Below, piece after piece: positions 1-6,320 of a stretch of DNA of 62,861 nucleotides. The stretch's first letter is position 1, and the number at the start of each line of letters is the position of its first letter. Location of the stretch: assembly GCA_947085425.1 (NCBI GenBank), contig CAMTWK010000009.1, positions 1-62,861 on the forward strand. Direction: 5' to 3'. The position numbers and the translations under genes are program-made. The notes beneath the pieces were generated by a model. That model saw only the letters and a list, made by a program, of their open reading frames with translations, did no database searches and had not been told where the DNA came from. The stretch is from UKL13-2 sp947085425. Its GTDB lineage: Bacteria > Pseudomonadota > Gammaproteobacteria > Burkholderiales > Usitatibacteraceae.

Positions 1-84
1 GAATTGAAAACGGGCACGCTCTCAGGTGTACTGAAGCAGGCGGGCGTTTCCGTTGAAGAGTTTGTCAATGCGCTTAAGGCATAA
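1..84 (+). CDS. HicA-like toxin, C-terminal fragment (cut by window edge)
   Basis: Only the last 27 codons are inside the window, ending in TAA at 82-84. The fragment reads ELKTGTLSGVLKQAGVSVEE and then FVNALKA. The pattern K-x-GTL-x-x-(I/V)LKQAG-(L/V)-S-x-EEF is the usual C-terminal end of HicA/YcfA-type mRNA interferase toxins of HicAB toxin-antitoxin systems. The catalytic His of the double-stranded-RNA-binding-like fold would lie upstream of the window, so activity cannot be judged. The stop codon lies inside the first core site of the attC-like element at 79-141, as is common for integron gene cassettes, where toxin-antitoxin genes are frequent. Family assignment rests on a short stretch. 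Confidence 0.6.
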   Translation, partial: ELKTGTLSGVLKQAGVSVEEFVNALKA

Positions 85-141
85 CACGGCGGTCGAGCAG
101 ACCGGCCAACAACGGCAGGTTGCTCACCTAAATCGTTAGGC
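79..141 (+). other. attC-like integron recombination site
   Basis: The element has all four parts of an attC site: R'' GCATAAC (79-85), 5-bp spacer, L'' GGTCGAGCA (91-99), a variable middle, L' TGCTCACC (121-128), 6-bp spacer, and R' GTTAGGC (135-141). L'' pairs with L' except for one extra C in GGT-C-GAGCA, which matches the extrahelical base that integron integrases read on the folded bottom strand. R'' and R' pair at 6 of 7 positions. It lies between the toxin tail and the SnoaL-like gene, as expected between two gene cassettes. No integrase is in the window. Confidence 0.7.
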
Positions 142-180
142 AGCGCAGCAAATCATCCACAACCTGACAGGAGAACAATC

Positions 181-570
181 ATGGCTGGGCATTCAGACAC
201 TATCGCCAATTTGTACACGGCATTCGCATGCGGTGACGTACCCGCCGTGCTTTCTGCCTTGGCACCGAACATCATCTGGACCGAAGCAGAAGGTTTTCCT
301 TACGGTGGCACATATGTAGGCCCTGATGCCGTGCTGCAAAATGTCTTCGCAAGGCTTGGCTCCGAATGGAACGGCTTCGCCGCTGCGCCACATGAGCTCA
401 TCGCCAGCGCTGATACCGTCGTTGCGCTTGGTGAATACAGTGGCAAGTACAAGGCCACAGGCAAGAGCTTCAAAGCTCCGTTCGTTCACGTCTGGAAGTT
501 TGGCGGAGGTCGTGTCATTTCTTTCAGGCAGCACACCGACACAGCGGTAGTCCAGCGTGCACTCCAATAG
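181..570 (+). CDS. SnoaL-like / NTF2-fold protein
   Basis: The 129-residue product has the size and pattern of a single NTF2-like cone fold of the SnoaL/ketosteroid-isomerase-related family: an N-terminal helix (IANLYTAFACGDVPAVLSAL), then strands such as IIWTEAEGFPYGGTYVGPDA and a C-terminal FVHVWKFGGGRVISFRQHTD. Members bind small hydrophobic molecules or act as cyclases, hydrolases or isomerases; the substrate here cannot be told. The start ATG follows GACAGGAGAACAATC, a good ribosome-binding site. The gene begins about 40 bp after the attC core and ends next to GCGCTGCCTAAT (572-583), nearly the reverse complement of GTTAGGCAGCGC at 135-146, so the gene plus flanks look like one integron cassette whose own attC was damaged. 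Confidence 0.75.
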   Translation: MAGHSDTIANLYTAFACGDVPAVLSALAPNIIWTEAEGFPYGGTYVGPDAVLQNVFARLGSEWNGFAAAPHELIASADTVVALGEYSGKYKATGKSFKAPFVHVWKFGGGRVISFRQHTDTAVVQRALQ

Positions 571-583
571 GGCGCTGCCTAAT

Positions 584-647
584 TGTCAACGCCGATTTGA
601 AACTGACACACTTTTGATGCTAACGCCGATATAAAACTGATACACCC
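584..647. mobile_element. IS21-like terminal repeat remnant
   Basis: Two similar blocks follow one another at a 34-bp offset: AACGCCGATTTGAAACTGAC (588-607, continuing ACAC) and AACGCCGATATAAAACTGAT (622-641, continuing ACACCC). Multiple copies of an ACGCCGATxTxAAACTGACxCAC motif starting at TGT are, as far as I recall, typical of one end of IS21-family elements. No istA or istB gene is present, so this would be a solo end left after deletion. It starts directly at the damaged attC core GCCTAAT (577-583), suggesting insertion into the cassette recombination site. A 10-bp direct repeat GGGCGCTGCC occurs at 570-579 and 677-686 around it. Confidence 0.4.
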
Positions 648-797
648 CCGTTAAAACATCGTGCTGGTCAAGCCATGGGCGCTGCCAAACTTTCAGTGTA
701 AAGGCTTGGGGACGGTCGTTCGTTACAGCCCATCGCAGCCAGGCGCGACCTATGGAAAAATGCCGTCGATGCTGACTTCTTCATTTGTGGATCCGTC

Positions 798-1145
798 ATG
801 GCGCTGAGTGAGATTGAAAGGAAAAAGGTCGAAAAGGCGGTCGGTGCATACATTGATTTGCACCGACCGCCGCCACATATTCGTCCAGAGCTCGATATCG
901 ACTATCGATTAACTGGCCACAGTGTGGAAATATTTGAAATTCGTCCGATGTGGCGTAACCCGACAGAAAAGATGGAACAACCAGTTGCGAAGGCCACGTT
1001 TGTGCGCACACAAGGAATTTGGAAAATTTTCTGGATGCGGGCAGACTTGAAATGGCACAGTTATGACGTCTGCCCCAAGGTCAAAGACATTGAGCAGTTT
1101 TTAGTTGAGGTGGAGAAAGACCAATATGGCTGCTTCTGGGGATAG
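798..1145 (+). CDS. DUF3024 family protein
   Basis: The 115-residue product has the DUF3024 pattern: an N-terminal helix (SEIERKKVEKAVGAYIDLHR), the RPELDIDYRLTGHSVEIFEI strand region, and the conserved end WKIFWMRADLKWHSYDVCPK followed by VKDIEQFLVEVEKDQYGCFWG. Proteins of this type are small, soluble, of unknown function, and often sit in mobile or cassette DNA. ATG 798 is the first in-frame start that keeps the whole domain; the upstream ribosome-binding site is weak (GGATC). A 227-bp stretch upstream (571-797) contains only the IS-like remnant. Function unknown; family assignment fairly sure. Confidence 0.75.
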   Translation: MALSEIERKKVEKAVGAYIDLHRPPPHIRPELDIDYRLTGHSVEIFEIRPMWRNPTEKMEQPVAKATFVRTQGIWKIFWMRADLKWHSYDVCPKVKDIEQFLVEVEKDQYGCFWG

Positions 1146-1174
1146 GAGCATGCGTATGGTGGGCAAAACGTATT

Positions 1175-1366
1175 GTGCCGACGGTCGCTTTCCGACCAGG
1201 AGCAGTGCGAGTTGAAAAAAATGGCAATGTTTTCGTCAGCCCAACAATGGCTTTATACAAAGACTTGGGATTTCAGCAATTTGGTCTCGAACGTGGATTC
1301 ATGTTGGTCGATGGTGTGCTTCATGATGAATTCCATATGGTGTTTTTTATCGGTAACTCGAAGTGA
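1175..1366 (+). pseudogene. GNAT acetyltransferase, C-terminal remnant
   Basis: The open frame encodes LYKDLGFQQFGLERGFMLVD followed by GVLHDEFHMVFFI. That is the final part of a RimJ/RimL-like GNAT N-acetyltransferase, where the usual pattern is LYxxLGFxxxGxxRxxxxxDGxxxDxxxM. The N-terminal two thirds, including the acetyl-CoA pyrophosphate loop, is missing, and the sequence before MALYKDLGF is not GNAT-like. The only starts are GTG at 1175 or none. It is therefore best read as a decayed fragment, in line with the scrambled accessory DNA around it. Confidence 0.5.
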
Positions 1367-1514
1367 TGTTTTTCGCCCGCCGCCCCCGCCACAGTCGCAC
1401 GCTGATTCAGTTATGCGGGTTGTTTTTATGGGCCGGGTTGTTGTATTCGTCGGCGGGTATTGCGCGCGGTCAGCGACCAGTTTGCAGAGTGCAATTGACT
1501 AAGGAGGCGTCAAC

Positions 1515-1961
1515 ATGAGCGCAGGAACAGTCCGACTGCATCGTGTTTTAAAATCCACCCCGGAAAAAGTCTACCGGGCATTTTTAGATCCGGCGGCGAT
1601 GGCCAAATGGATTCCACCATATGGTTTTACCTGCACTGTGCATCACATGGAGGCAAAGGTGGGTGGCACCTACAAAATGTCGTTTACCAATTTCACCACC
1701 GGGCAAGGGCACAGTTTTGGCGGGGTCTATCAAGAGCTGGTGCCGTTTGAAAAAATTCGTTACTCCGATCAATTCGACGATCCCAATTTGCCGGGTGAAA
1801 TGCAGGCGACCATCACCTTCAATCCGGTCATTGGCGGCACCGAGTTGACGATTGTGCAAGAAGGCATTCCAGAAGTAATTCCCGTCGAGATGTGTTATCT
1901 CGGCTGGCAGGAGTCGCTCGCCCAGCTGGCAAATTTGGTCGAGCCGAATATTCAGGAGTGA
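1515..1961 (+). CDS. SRPBCC / AHSA1-like domain protein
   Basis: The 148-residue protein is a single START-like (SRPBCC) fold of the Aha1-C-terminal type. The hallmark beginning is RVLKSTPEKVYRAFLDPAAM followed by AKWIPPYGFTC, then the VGGTYKMSFTN block, ITFNPVIGGTELTIVQEG and a C-terminal helix GWQESLAQLANLVE. Members bind hydrophobic ligands or act in detoxification; none has a catalytic motif that predicts a substrate. The start ATG follows AAGGAGG (1501-1507), a strong ribosome-binding site. It is the last gene of the accessory stretch before the conserved cysE-isc block. Confidence 0.8.
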   Translation: MSAGTVRLHRVLKSTPEKVYRAFLDPAAMAKWIPPYGFTCTVHHMEAKVGGTYKMSFTNFTTGQGHSFGGVYQELVPFEKIRYSDQFDDPNLPGEMQATITFNPVIGGTELTIVQEGIPEVIPVEMCYLGWQESLAQLANLVEPNIQE

Positions 1962-2102
1962 AGCGGCGGCGGTCATCCCGCGCAGTTTGTCTGCCTGCAG
2001 ATGGGCGTTTCTTTCCTCGCAAAAAATTACCAATCCATCTGTAGTTGCCAAGGGAAAGTCTTTGTCCGGCTTTCGGTGTCGGTTCACCGGTAAAATTCAA
2101 TT

Positions 2103-2792
2103 ATGTTTACCCAGCTCAGCGAAGATATCGATTCCGTGTACGCACGCGACCCTGCCGCCCGTAACTGGTGGGAGGTCCTGACTTGTTACCCCGGCATGCA
2201 CGCGATCTGGTTGCATCGCTGGCTCTCCGGTCCGTTGTGGCGCATTGGTCTGAAGTGGCTGGGGCGATTGGTGTCTCACATTGCGCGTCTTTTTACCGGT
2301 GTGGAAATTCATCCGGGTGCCACCATTGGCCGGCGAGTATTTATCGATCATGGCATGGGTATTGTGATTGGTGAAACCGCCGAGATTGGTGACGACTGCA
2401 CGCTTTATCACGGCGTGACCTTGGGCGGCGTGGTTTGGAACAAAGGCAAACGCCATCCAACATTGGCGCGGGGCGTGACGGTTGGCGCAGGCGCAAAAAT
2501 TCTCGGCCCGTTTACGGTTGGTGAGGGTGCACGCATCGGCTCGAATTCGGTGGTGGTCAAAGCCGTGCCCCCGGGGGCAACGGTTGTGGGAATTCCGGCG
2601 CGGATTGTCGAGGGTATCAGCGGTGAGGCTGGCCACGCATTTTCGGCCTATGCGGTGACCACCAATGAAAATGATCCCTTGAACGCCATCCTCAAAACAC
2701 TGGCCGAGCGTTCCGACAAAAGTGATGCGGCGGTGGATGCATTGTTAGCCAGAATTGCGGCCCTGGAAAATGAACAAAAACAAAAAGACTAA
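2103..2792 (+). CDS. cysE: Serine O-acetyltransferase
   Basis: Acetylates L-serine with acetyl-CoA to give O-acetylserine, the direct precursor of cysteine. The 229-residue product is the shorter EpsC-like form, lacking much of the N-terminal helical domain of the 273-residue E. coli CysE. Residues about 67-170 form a left-handed beta helix of hexapeptide repeats (GVEIHPGATIGRR, IGETAEIGDDCTLYHGVTLG, GVTVGAGAKILGPFTVGEGA, IGSNSVVV), with the catalytic Asp-His pair as D82-H83 in DHGMGIVIG. Its position just before iscR is common in Betaproteobacteria and links cysteine supply to the cysteine desulfurase IscS. Confidence 0.93.
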   Translation: MFTQLSEDIDSVYARDPAARNWWEVLTCYPGMHAIWLHRWLSGPLWRIGLKWLGRLVSHIARLFTGVEIHPGATIGRRVFIDHGMGIVIGETAEIGDDCTLYHGVTLGGVVWNKGKRHPTLARGVTVGAGAKILGPFTVGEGARIGSNSVVVKAVPPGATVVGIPARIVEGISGEAGHAFSAYAVTTNENDPLNAILKTLAERSDKSDAAVDALLARIAALENEQKQKD

Positions 2793-2902
2793 TTACAGAA
2801 ACGGTTTCCAGCACTTTTCATCTGGAAAATGTCGTGGATAAACGATTGTTCGTTTAAATTTCAACTCGCCGTTGGCAAAGTGACGGGCACATTCTGAAGG
2901 TA

Positions 2903-2927
2903 ATAGTTGATTAAAACAGTCGGATTA
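2903..2927 (+). promoter_or_regulatory. IscR type 1 site A
   Basis: A 25-bp imperfect dyad beginning ATAGTTGATTAAAACAGTCG fits the type 1 IscR consensus (ATAxYYGACTRwwwYAGTCRRxTAT) at most positions. It overlaps the -35 hexamer of the iscR promoter, where [2Fe-2S]-IscR would block RNA polymerase. Assigned from the consensus by eye. Confidence 0.65.
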
Positions 2928-2935
2928 TCTATACT
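2907..2935 (+). promoter_or_regulatory. isc operon promoter
   Basis: The -35 box TTGATT (2907-2912) and -10 box TATACT (2930-2935) are separated by exactly 17 bp. Both hexamers are overlapped by IscR-like sites. The iscR start lies about 130 bp downstream, leaving a long 5' leader. Confidence 0.75.
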
Positions 2936-2955
2936 TGAGTGAATTAGTAGGGTAT
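2931..2955 (+). promoter_or_regulatory. IscR type 1 site B
   Basis: A 25-bp element beginning ATACTTGAGTGAATTAGTAG and ending GGTAT is a strong match to the type 1 IscR consensus. It covers the -10 box and the expected transcription start. With site A it gives two boxes centred about 28 bp apart, the arrangement known at E. coli iscR. Confidence 0.75.
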
Positions 2956-3072
2956 TGGCGCGTCCAACAGGTAGTAACTGATTGTTTTCCCCGACTTTGT
3001 GCCCACTTATTAACTTGGTTTCGCTCGTATTACTCTCACAAATTGTGAAACCGTTTTCTGACAGGTGATTTT

Positions 3073-3606
3073 ATGCGTTTGACCACAAAGGGCCGTTTTG
3101 CCGTGACTGCGATGCTCGATCTCGCGCTCAATGCGAGTGATGGCCCGGTCACGCTGGCCAATATTGCCGCACGCCAAAAAATTTCCTTGTCATACCTTGA
3201 GCAGTTGTTTGCCAAATTGCGCCGTAACGACTTGGTCGCGTCGGTACGCGGGCCGGGTGGTGGTTATCAATTGGCACGGTCAAGTGATCAGTTGTCAGTG
3301 GCCGAAATCATTATTGCCGTTGAGGAATCAATTGACTCACGCCAATGTGAAGGCAAAAAGGACTGTTTGGGTGAGGGTGCCGGACATCGGCGTTGCATGA
3401 CCCATGACCTGTGGGAAAGTCTGAACCAAAATGTGATTCAATTTTTGTCTGCGGTAACCCTCGCGGAATTGGTGCAACAGCAGTTCACGCCAACGGAGCC
3501 GGCAACCAAGACGGTTTCCGGACCGGCCAGCCGGGTAAAGAGTCGTCAGGAAGACACAAATAAACGACGTGCGTCGTTTGCGGCGGAAAACGTGGTGGCG
3601 AGTTAA
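3073..3606 (+). CDS. iscR: Fe-S cluster regulator IscR (Rrf2 family)
   Basis: Winged-helix [2Fe-2S] sensor that represses the isc operon when clusters are plentiful. The start MRLTTKGRFAVTAMLDLALN and the recognition region ISLSYLEQLFAKLRRNDLVA with SVRGPGGGYQLAR are near identical to IscR of other proteobacteria. Ligand cysteines are C92, C98 and C108, with H111 in CMTHDLW; the third Cys is four residues further on than in E. coli (C104), so the loop is slightly longer. The C-terminal 40 residues are basic and variable. It is first in the operon, preceded by AGGTGA, and has two IscR boxes in its promoter, so it is expected to regulate itself. Confidence 0.95.
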   Translation: MRLTTKGRFAVTAMLDLALNASDGPVTLANIAARQKISLSYLEQLFAKLRRNDLVASVRGPGGGYQLARSSDQLSVAEIIIAVEESIDSRQCEGKKDCLGEGAGHRRCMTHDLWESLNQNVIQFLSAVTLAELVQQQFTPTEPATKTVSGPASRVKSRQEDTNKRRASFAAENVVAS

Positions 3607-3681
3607 CTTGCCGTCCATGTTGATCTGCACGATTCATTCAAATTAAGTTTTGCACGCAAAAAATATTAGGACAAACAGCAC

Positions 3682-4890
3682 ATGAAGCAACCCATATATC
3701 TCGATTACTCGGCAACAACTCCGGTTGATCCACGTGTCGCCGCCAAAATGATTCCGTATTTGACGGAGTCATTCGGTAATGCCGCATCACGCAGCCACAG
3801 CTACGGCTGGACGGCGGAAGCAGCGGTAGATGAAGCGCGTCAGGAGGTGGCGAAGCTGGTGAATTGTGATGACAAAGAGCTGGTCTGGACCTCCGGCGCG
3901 ACCGAATCGATCAACCTCGCCATTAAAGGTGCCGCACAGTTTTACAAGACCAAGGGCAAACACATCATCACCCTTAAGACCGAACACAAGGCGACCCTTG
4001 ATACGTTTCGGGAATTGGAGCGGCAGGGATTTGAAGCAACCTACCTTGAGGTGTTGGAAAACGGTTTGGTGGATGTCAATGTTTTAAAGGCGGCAATACG
4101 CGCCGATACGGTTCTGGTTTCGATTTTGTTTGTGAACAATGAAATTGGCGTGATTCAGCCAATTGCTGCAATTGGTGAAATCTGCCGTGCGCAGGGTGTA
4201 GTTTTTCACGTTGATGCCGCGCAGGCAACCGGCAAGCTGCCGATTGATTTGCAGGCGCTAAAAGTGGATTTGATGAGTTTTTCGGCACACAAGACCTACG
4301 GCCCAAAAGGTGTTGGTGCGTTGTTTGTGCGCCGCAAGCCAAGAGTGAGGCTGGAAGCGCAAATGCACGGCGGTGGCCACGAACGCGGTTTTCGTTCCGG
4401 CACGCTGGCGACCCATCAGATTGTCGGCATGGGTGAAGCGTATCGTTTGGCGCGGTTAGAAATGGCGGTTGAAAACGAACGCATTCGGATGTTGCGCGAC
4501 AAGTTGCTCAATGGCGTCAAGGACATGGAAGAAGTGTATGTGAATGGCGATATGGAGCAACGTGTCCCGCATAATCTCAACGTCAGTTTTAATTTTGTTG
4601 AGGGTGAGTCGTTGATTATGGGTATCAAGGAGCTGGCAGTATCGTCCGGCTCGGCGTGTACCTCGGCGTCACTCGAACCATCGTATGTGTTGCGGGCGCT
4701 GGGTCGCAACGATGAAATGGCGCACTCGTCCATTCGTTTTTCGATCGGGCGGTATACAACGGCAGAAGATATTGATTATGCGATCAAGTTGATGAAAGAC
4801 CGGATCGGCAAACTGCGTGACATGTCGCCGCTTTGGGAAATGTACAAAGACGGCATTGACGTCAGCAAGGTGCAGTGGGCGGCGCATTAA
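3682..4890 (+). CDS. iscS: Cysteine desulfurase IscS
   Basis: Pyridoxal-phosphate enzyme that takes sulfur from L-cysteine as an enzyme persulfide and passes it to IscU and other acceptors. Full length at 402 residues (E. coli 404). The PLP lysine is K204 in SFSAHKTYGPKG; the persulfide cysteine is C326 in SSGSACTSASLEPSYVL, on the flexible loop. Substrate-site residues of the aminotransferase class V fold are in GNAASRSHSYGWTAEA and ATESINLAIKG. Follows iscR by 75 bp and is read with iscU, iscA and the chaperone genes. Confidence 0.97.
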   Translation: MKQPIYLDYSATTPVDPRVAAKMIPYLTESFGNAASRSHSYGWTAEAAVDEARQEVAKLVNCDDKELVWTSGATESINLAIKGAAQFYKTKGKHIITLKTEHKATLDTFRELERQGFEATYLEVLENGLVDVNVLKAAIRADTVLVSILFVNNEIGVIQPIAAIGEICRAQGVVFHVDAAQATGKLPIDLQALKVDLMSFSAHKTYGPKGVGALFVRRKPRVRLEAQMHGGGHERGFRSGTLATHQIVGMGEAYRLARLEMAVENERIRMLRDKLLNGVKDMEEVYVNGDMEQRVPHNLNVSFNFVEGESLIMGIKELAVSSGSACTSASLEPSYVLRALGRNDEMAHSSIRFSIGRYTTAEDIDYAIKLMKDRIGKLRDMSPLWEMYKDGIDVSKVQWAAH

Positions 4891-4944
4891 TTTGCACAAT
4901 AGTTTTTTGTGAGCAGTGATCCTGTTCACCTAAGGAGAAATATC

Positions 4945-5355
4945 ATGGCATACAGCACAAAAGTACTCGATCATTATGAAAATCCGCGTAACGTCGGTTC
5001 ATTCGCCAAGGATGAAGATGGCGTGGCAACCGGCATGGTGGGTGCCCCCGCCTGCGGCGACGTGATGAAGTTGCAAATCAAAGTTGGTCCAGACGGGATT
5101 ATTCAAGACGCCAAATTCAAGACCTACGGCTGCGGTTCGGCAATTGCTTCGAGCTCACTGGTGACCGAATGGGTCAAGGGCAAAACCATCGACCAAGCGG
5201 CGGAAATTAAAAATACGCAAATCGCTGAAGAGCTGGCATTGCCGCCGGTGAAAATTCACTGCTCGATTTTGGCCGAAGACGCCATCAAAGCCGCGATTGC
5301 TGATTACCGCGCCAAACATGTTGATGCCGCAGCCGTTGCGGTAGCAGCCGAATAA
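4945..5355 (+). CDS. iscU: Fe-S cluster scaffold IscU
   Basis: Scaffold on which the new [2Fe-2S] cluster is built before transfer. The 136-residue protein has the three cluster cysteines C37 (GAPACGD), C63 (YGCGSAIA) and C106 (IHCSILAEDA), plus D39, and the LPPVK chaperone-recognition motif at 99-103 that HscA binds. ATG 4945 is chosen over an in-frame start at 4909 because it has AAGGAG at 4932-4937 and gives the standard N-terminus MAYSTKVLDHYENPRNVG. Located between iscS and iscA as usual. Confidence 0.96.
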   Translation: MAYSTKVLDHYENPRNVGSFAKDEDGVATGMVGAPACGDVMKLQIKVGPDGIIQDAKFKTYGCGSAIASSSLVTEWVKGKTIDQAAEIKNTQIAEELALPPVKIHCSILAEDAIKAAIADYRAKHVDAAAVAVAAE

Positions 5356-5378
5356 TTAAGTTGAATTGAGGACTGAAT

Positions 5379-5702
5379 ATGTCGATCACCCTGACTGAAC
5401 GCGCTGCAACCCACGTTCAAAACTATTTGACCAAACGCGGCAAGGGCATTGGTTTGCGTTTTGGTGTGCGCACCACCGGTTGTTCCGGCATGGCGTATAA
5501 GCTTGAGTTTGTTGATGCCGCCAACGCGGAAGACCAGACTTTTGAATCGAACGGCGTAACCGTTTTTGTTGATCCCAAGAGTCTGGTGTATATCGATGGC
5601 ACCGAGTTGGATTTCGCCAGAGAGGGCTTGAACGAAGGCTTTAAGTTCAACAACCCAAGGGAAAAAGACAAATGCGGCTGTGGTGAGTCTTTCAACGTAT
5701 AA
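5379..5702 (+). CDS. iscA: Iron-sulfur assembly protein IscA
   Basis: A-type carrier that delivers iron or Fe-S clusters to target proteins, especially [4Fe-4S] enzymes. The 107-residue product starts MSITLTERAATHVQNYL and has the three conserved cysteines C35 (TTGCSGMAYKLEF), C99 and C101 (CGCGESF). The length equals the E. coli protein. Preceded by GAGGACTGA and placed 23 bp after iscU, so it is almost certainly translated from the same message. Confidence 0.96.
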   Translation: MSITLTERAATHVQNYLTKRGKGIGLRFGVRTTGCSGMAYKLEFVDAANAEDQTFESNGVTVFVDPKSLVYIDGTELDFAREGLNEGFKFNNPREKDKCGCGESFNV

Positions 5703-5769
5703 CTCCAGCCGCGCTACTGACGTGGCGTAACACTTGGCCGGGTGCAGCTTTGCACCCTTTTTATTTGTT

Positions 5770-6303
5770 ATGAACCCAGATTTCCGCAAAACACATTTCG
5801 CCCTGTTCGGTTTGCCGCCATCATTTCGAATGGAGCCGGCTGAACTTGACGCGGCTTATCGCGAAGTGCAAAAAGAAGTGCACCCGGATCGATTTGCCAA
5901 CGCCACCAATGTGGAGAAGCGCCTCGCTGCCCAATGGGCGACCCACGCCAACGAAGCCTACCGAACACTCAAGTCACCGTTAAATCGTGGCCGCTATCTT
6001 TTAAAAATCAACGGCATCGACACCGAGGAAGAGCGCAACACCGCCATGCCGATGGAATTTTTAATGCAGCAAATGGCCTGGCGCGAGGCGGTGGTGGAAG
6101 CAAAAGCCGCGCACGACGAAACGGCGCTGGCGGATTTGGCGGGGCAAAAACACGCGGAAGAAAAAGCATTGTTTGATATGTTGGCGACACAACTCGACGT
6201 ACCGGCCACGTTGAATGATGCCAAGCAGACGGTTCGCAAATTGCGGTTTTTGGAAAAGCTTGGCGAAGAAATTGATCTGGCATCGGAAGCAATTGATCTT
6301 TAA
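5770..6303 (+). CDS. hscB: J-domain co-chaperone HscB
   Basis: Brings IscU to HscA and stimulates HscA ATP hydrolysis. The 177-residue protein has an N-terminal J domain (residues about 6-78) with the essential HPD at 38-40 (KEVHPDRFANAT), followed by a C-terminal three-helix bundle (about 95-175) used to bind IscU. ATG 5770 gives the expected MNPDFRKTHFALFGLPPSF start; a TTG at 5734 would add 12 residues with no family counterpart. There is no clear ribosome-binding site. Between iscA and hscA. Confidence 0.93.
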   Translation: MNPDFRKTHFALFGLPPSFRMEPAELDAAYREVQKEVHPDRFANATNVEKRLAAQWATHANEAYRTLKSPLNRGRYLLKINGIDTEEERNTAMPMEFLMQQMAWREAVVEAKAAHDETALADLAGQKHAEEKALFDMLATQLDVPATLNDAKQTVRKLRFLEKLGEEIDLASEAIDL

Positions 6304-6320
6304 CTGAATCTTGGAAAGTT

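Noticed and set aside
1173..1502. 109-codon plus-strand frame over the GNAT remnant
   Set aside because: The sequence has no protein-like pattern (Pro runs, repeated Val) and lies in another frame over the GNAT fragment; likely chance.
2806..2835. Inverted repeat TTTCCAG/CTGGAAA after cysE as terminator
   Set aside because: The stem is 7 bp of moderate GC and no T-run follows, so the evidence is too weak to call a terminator.
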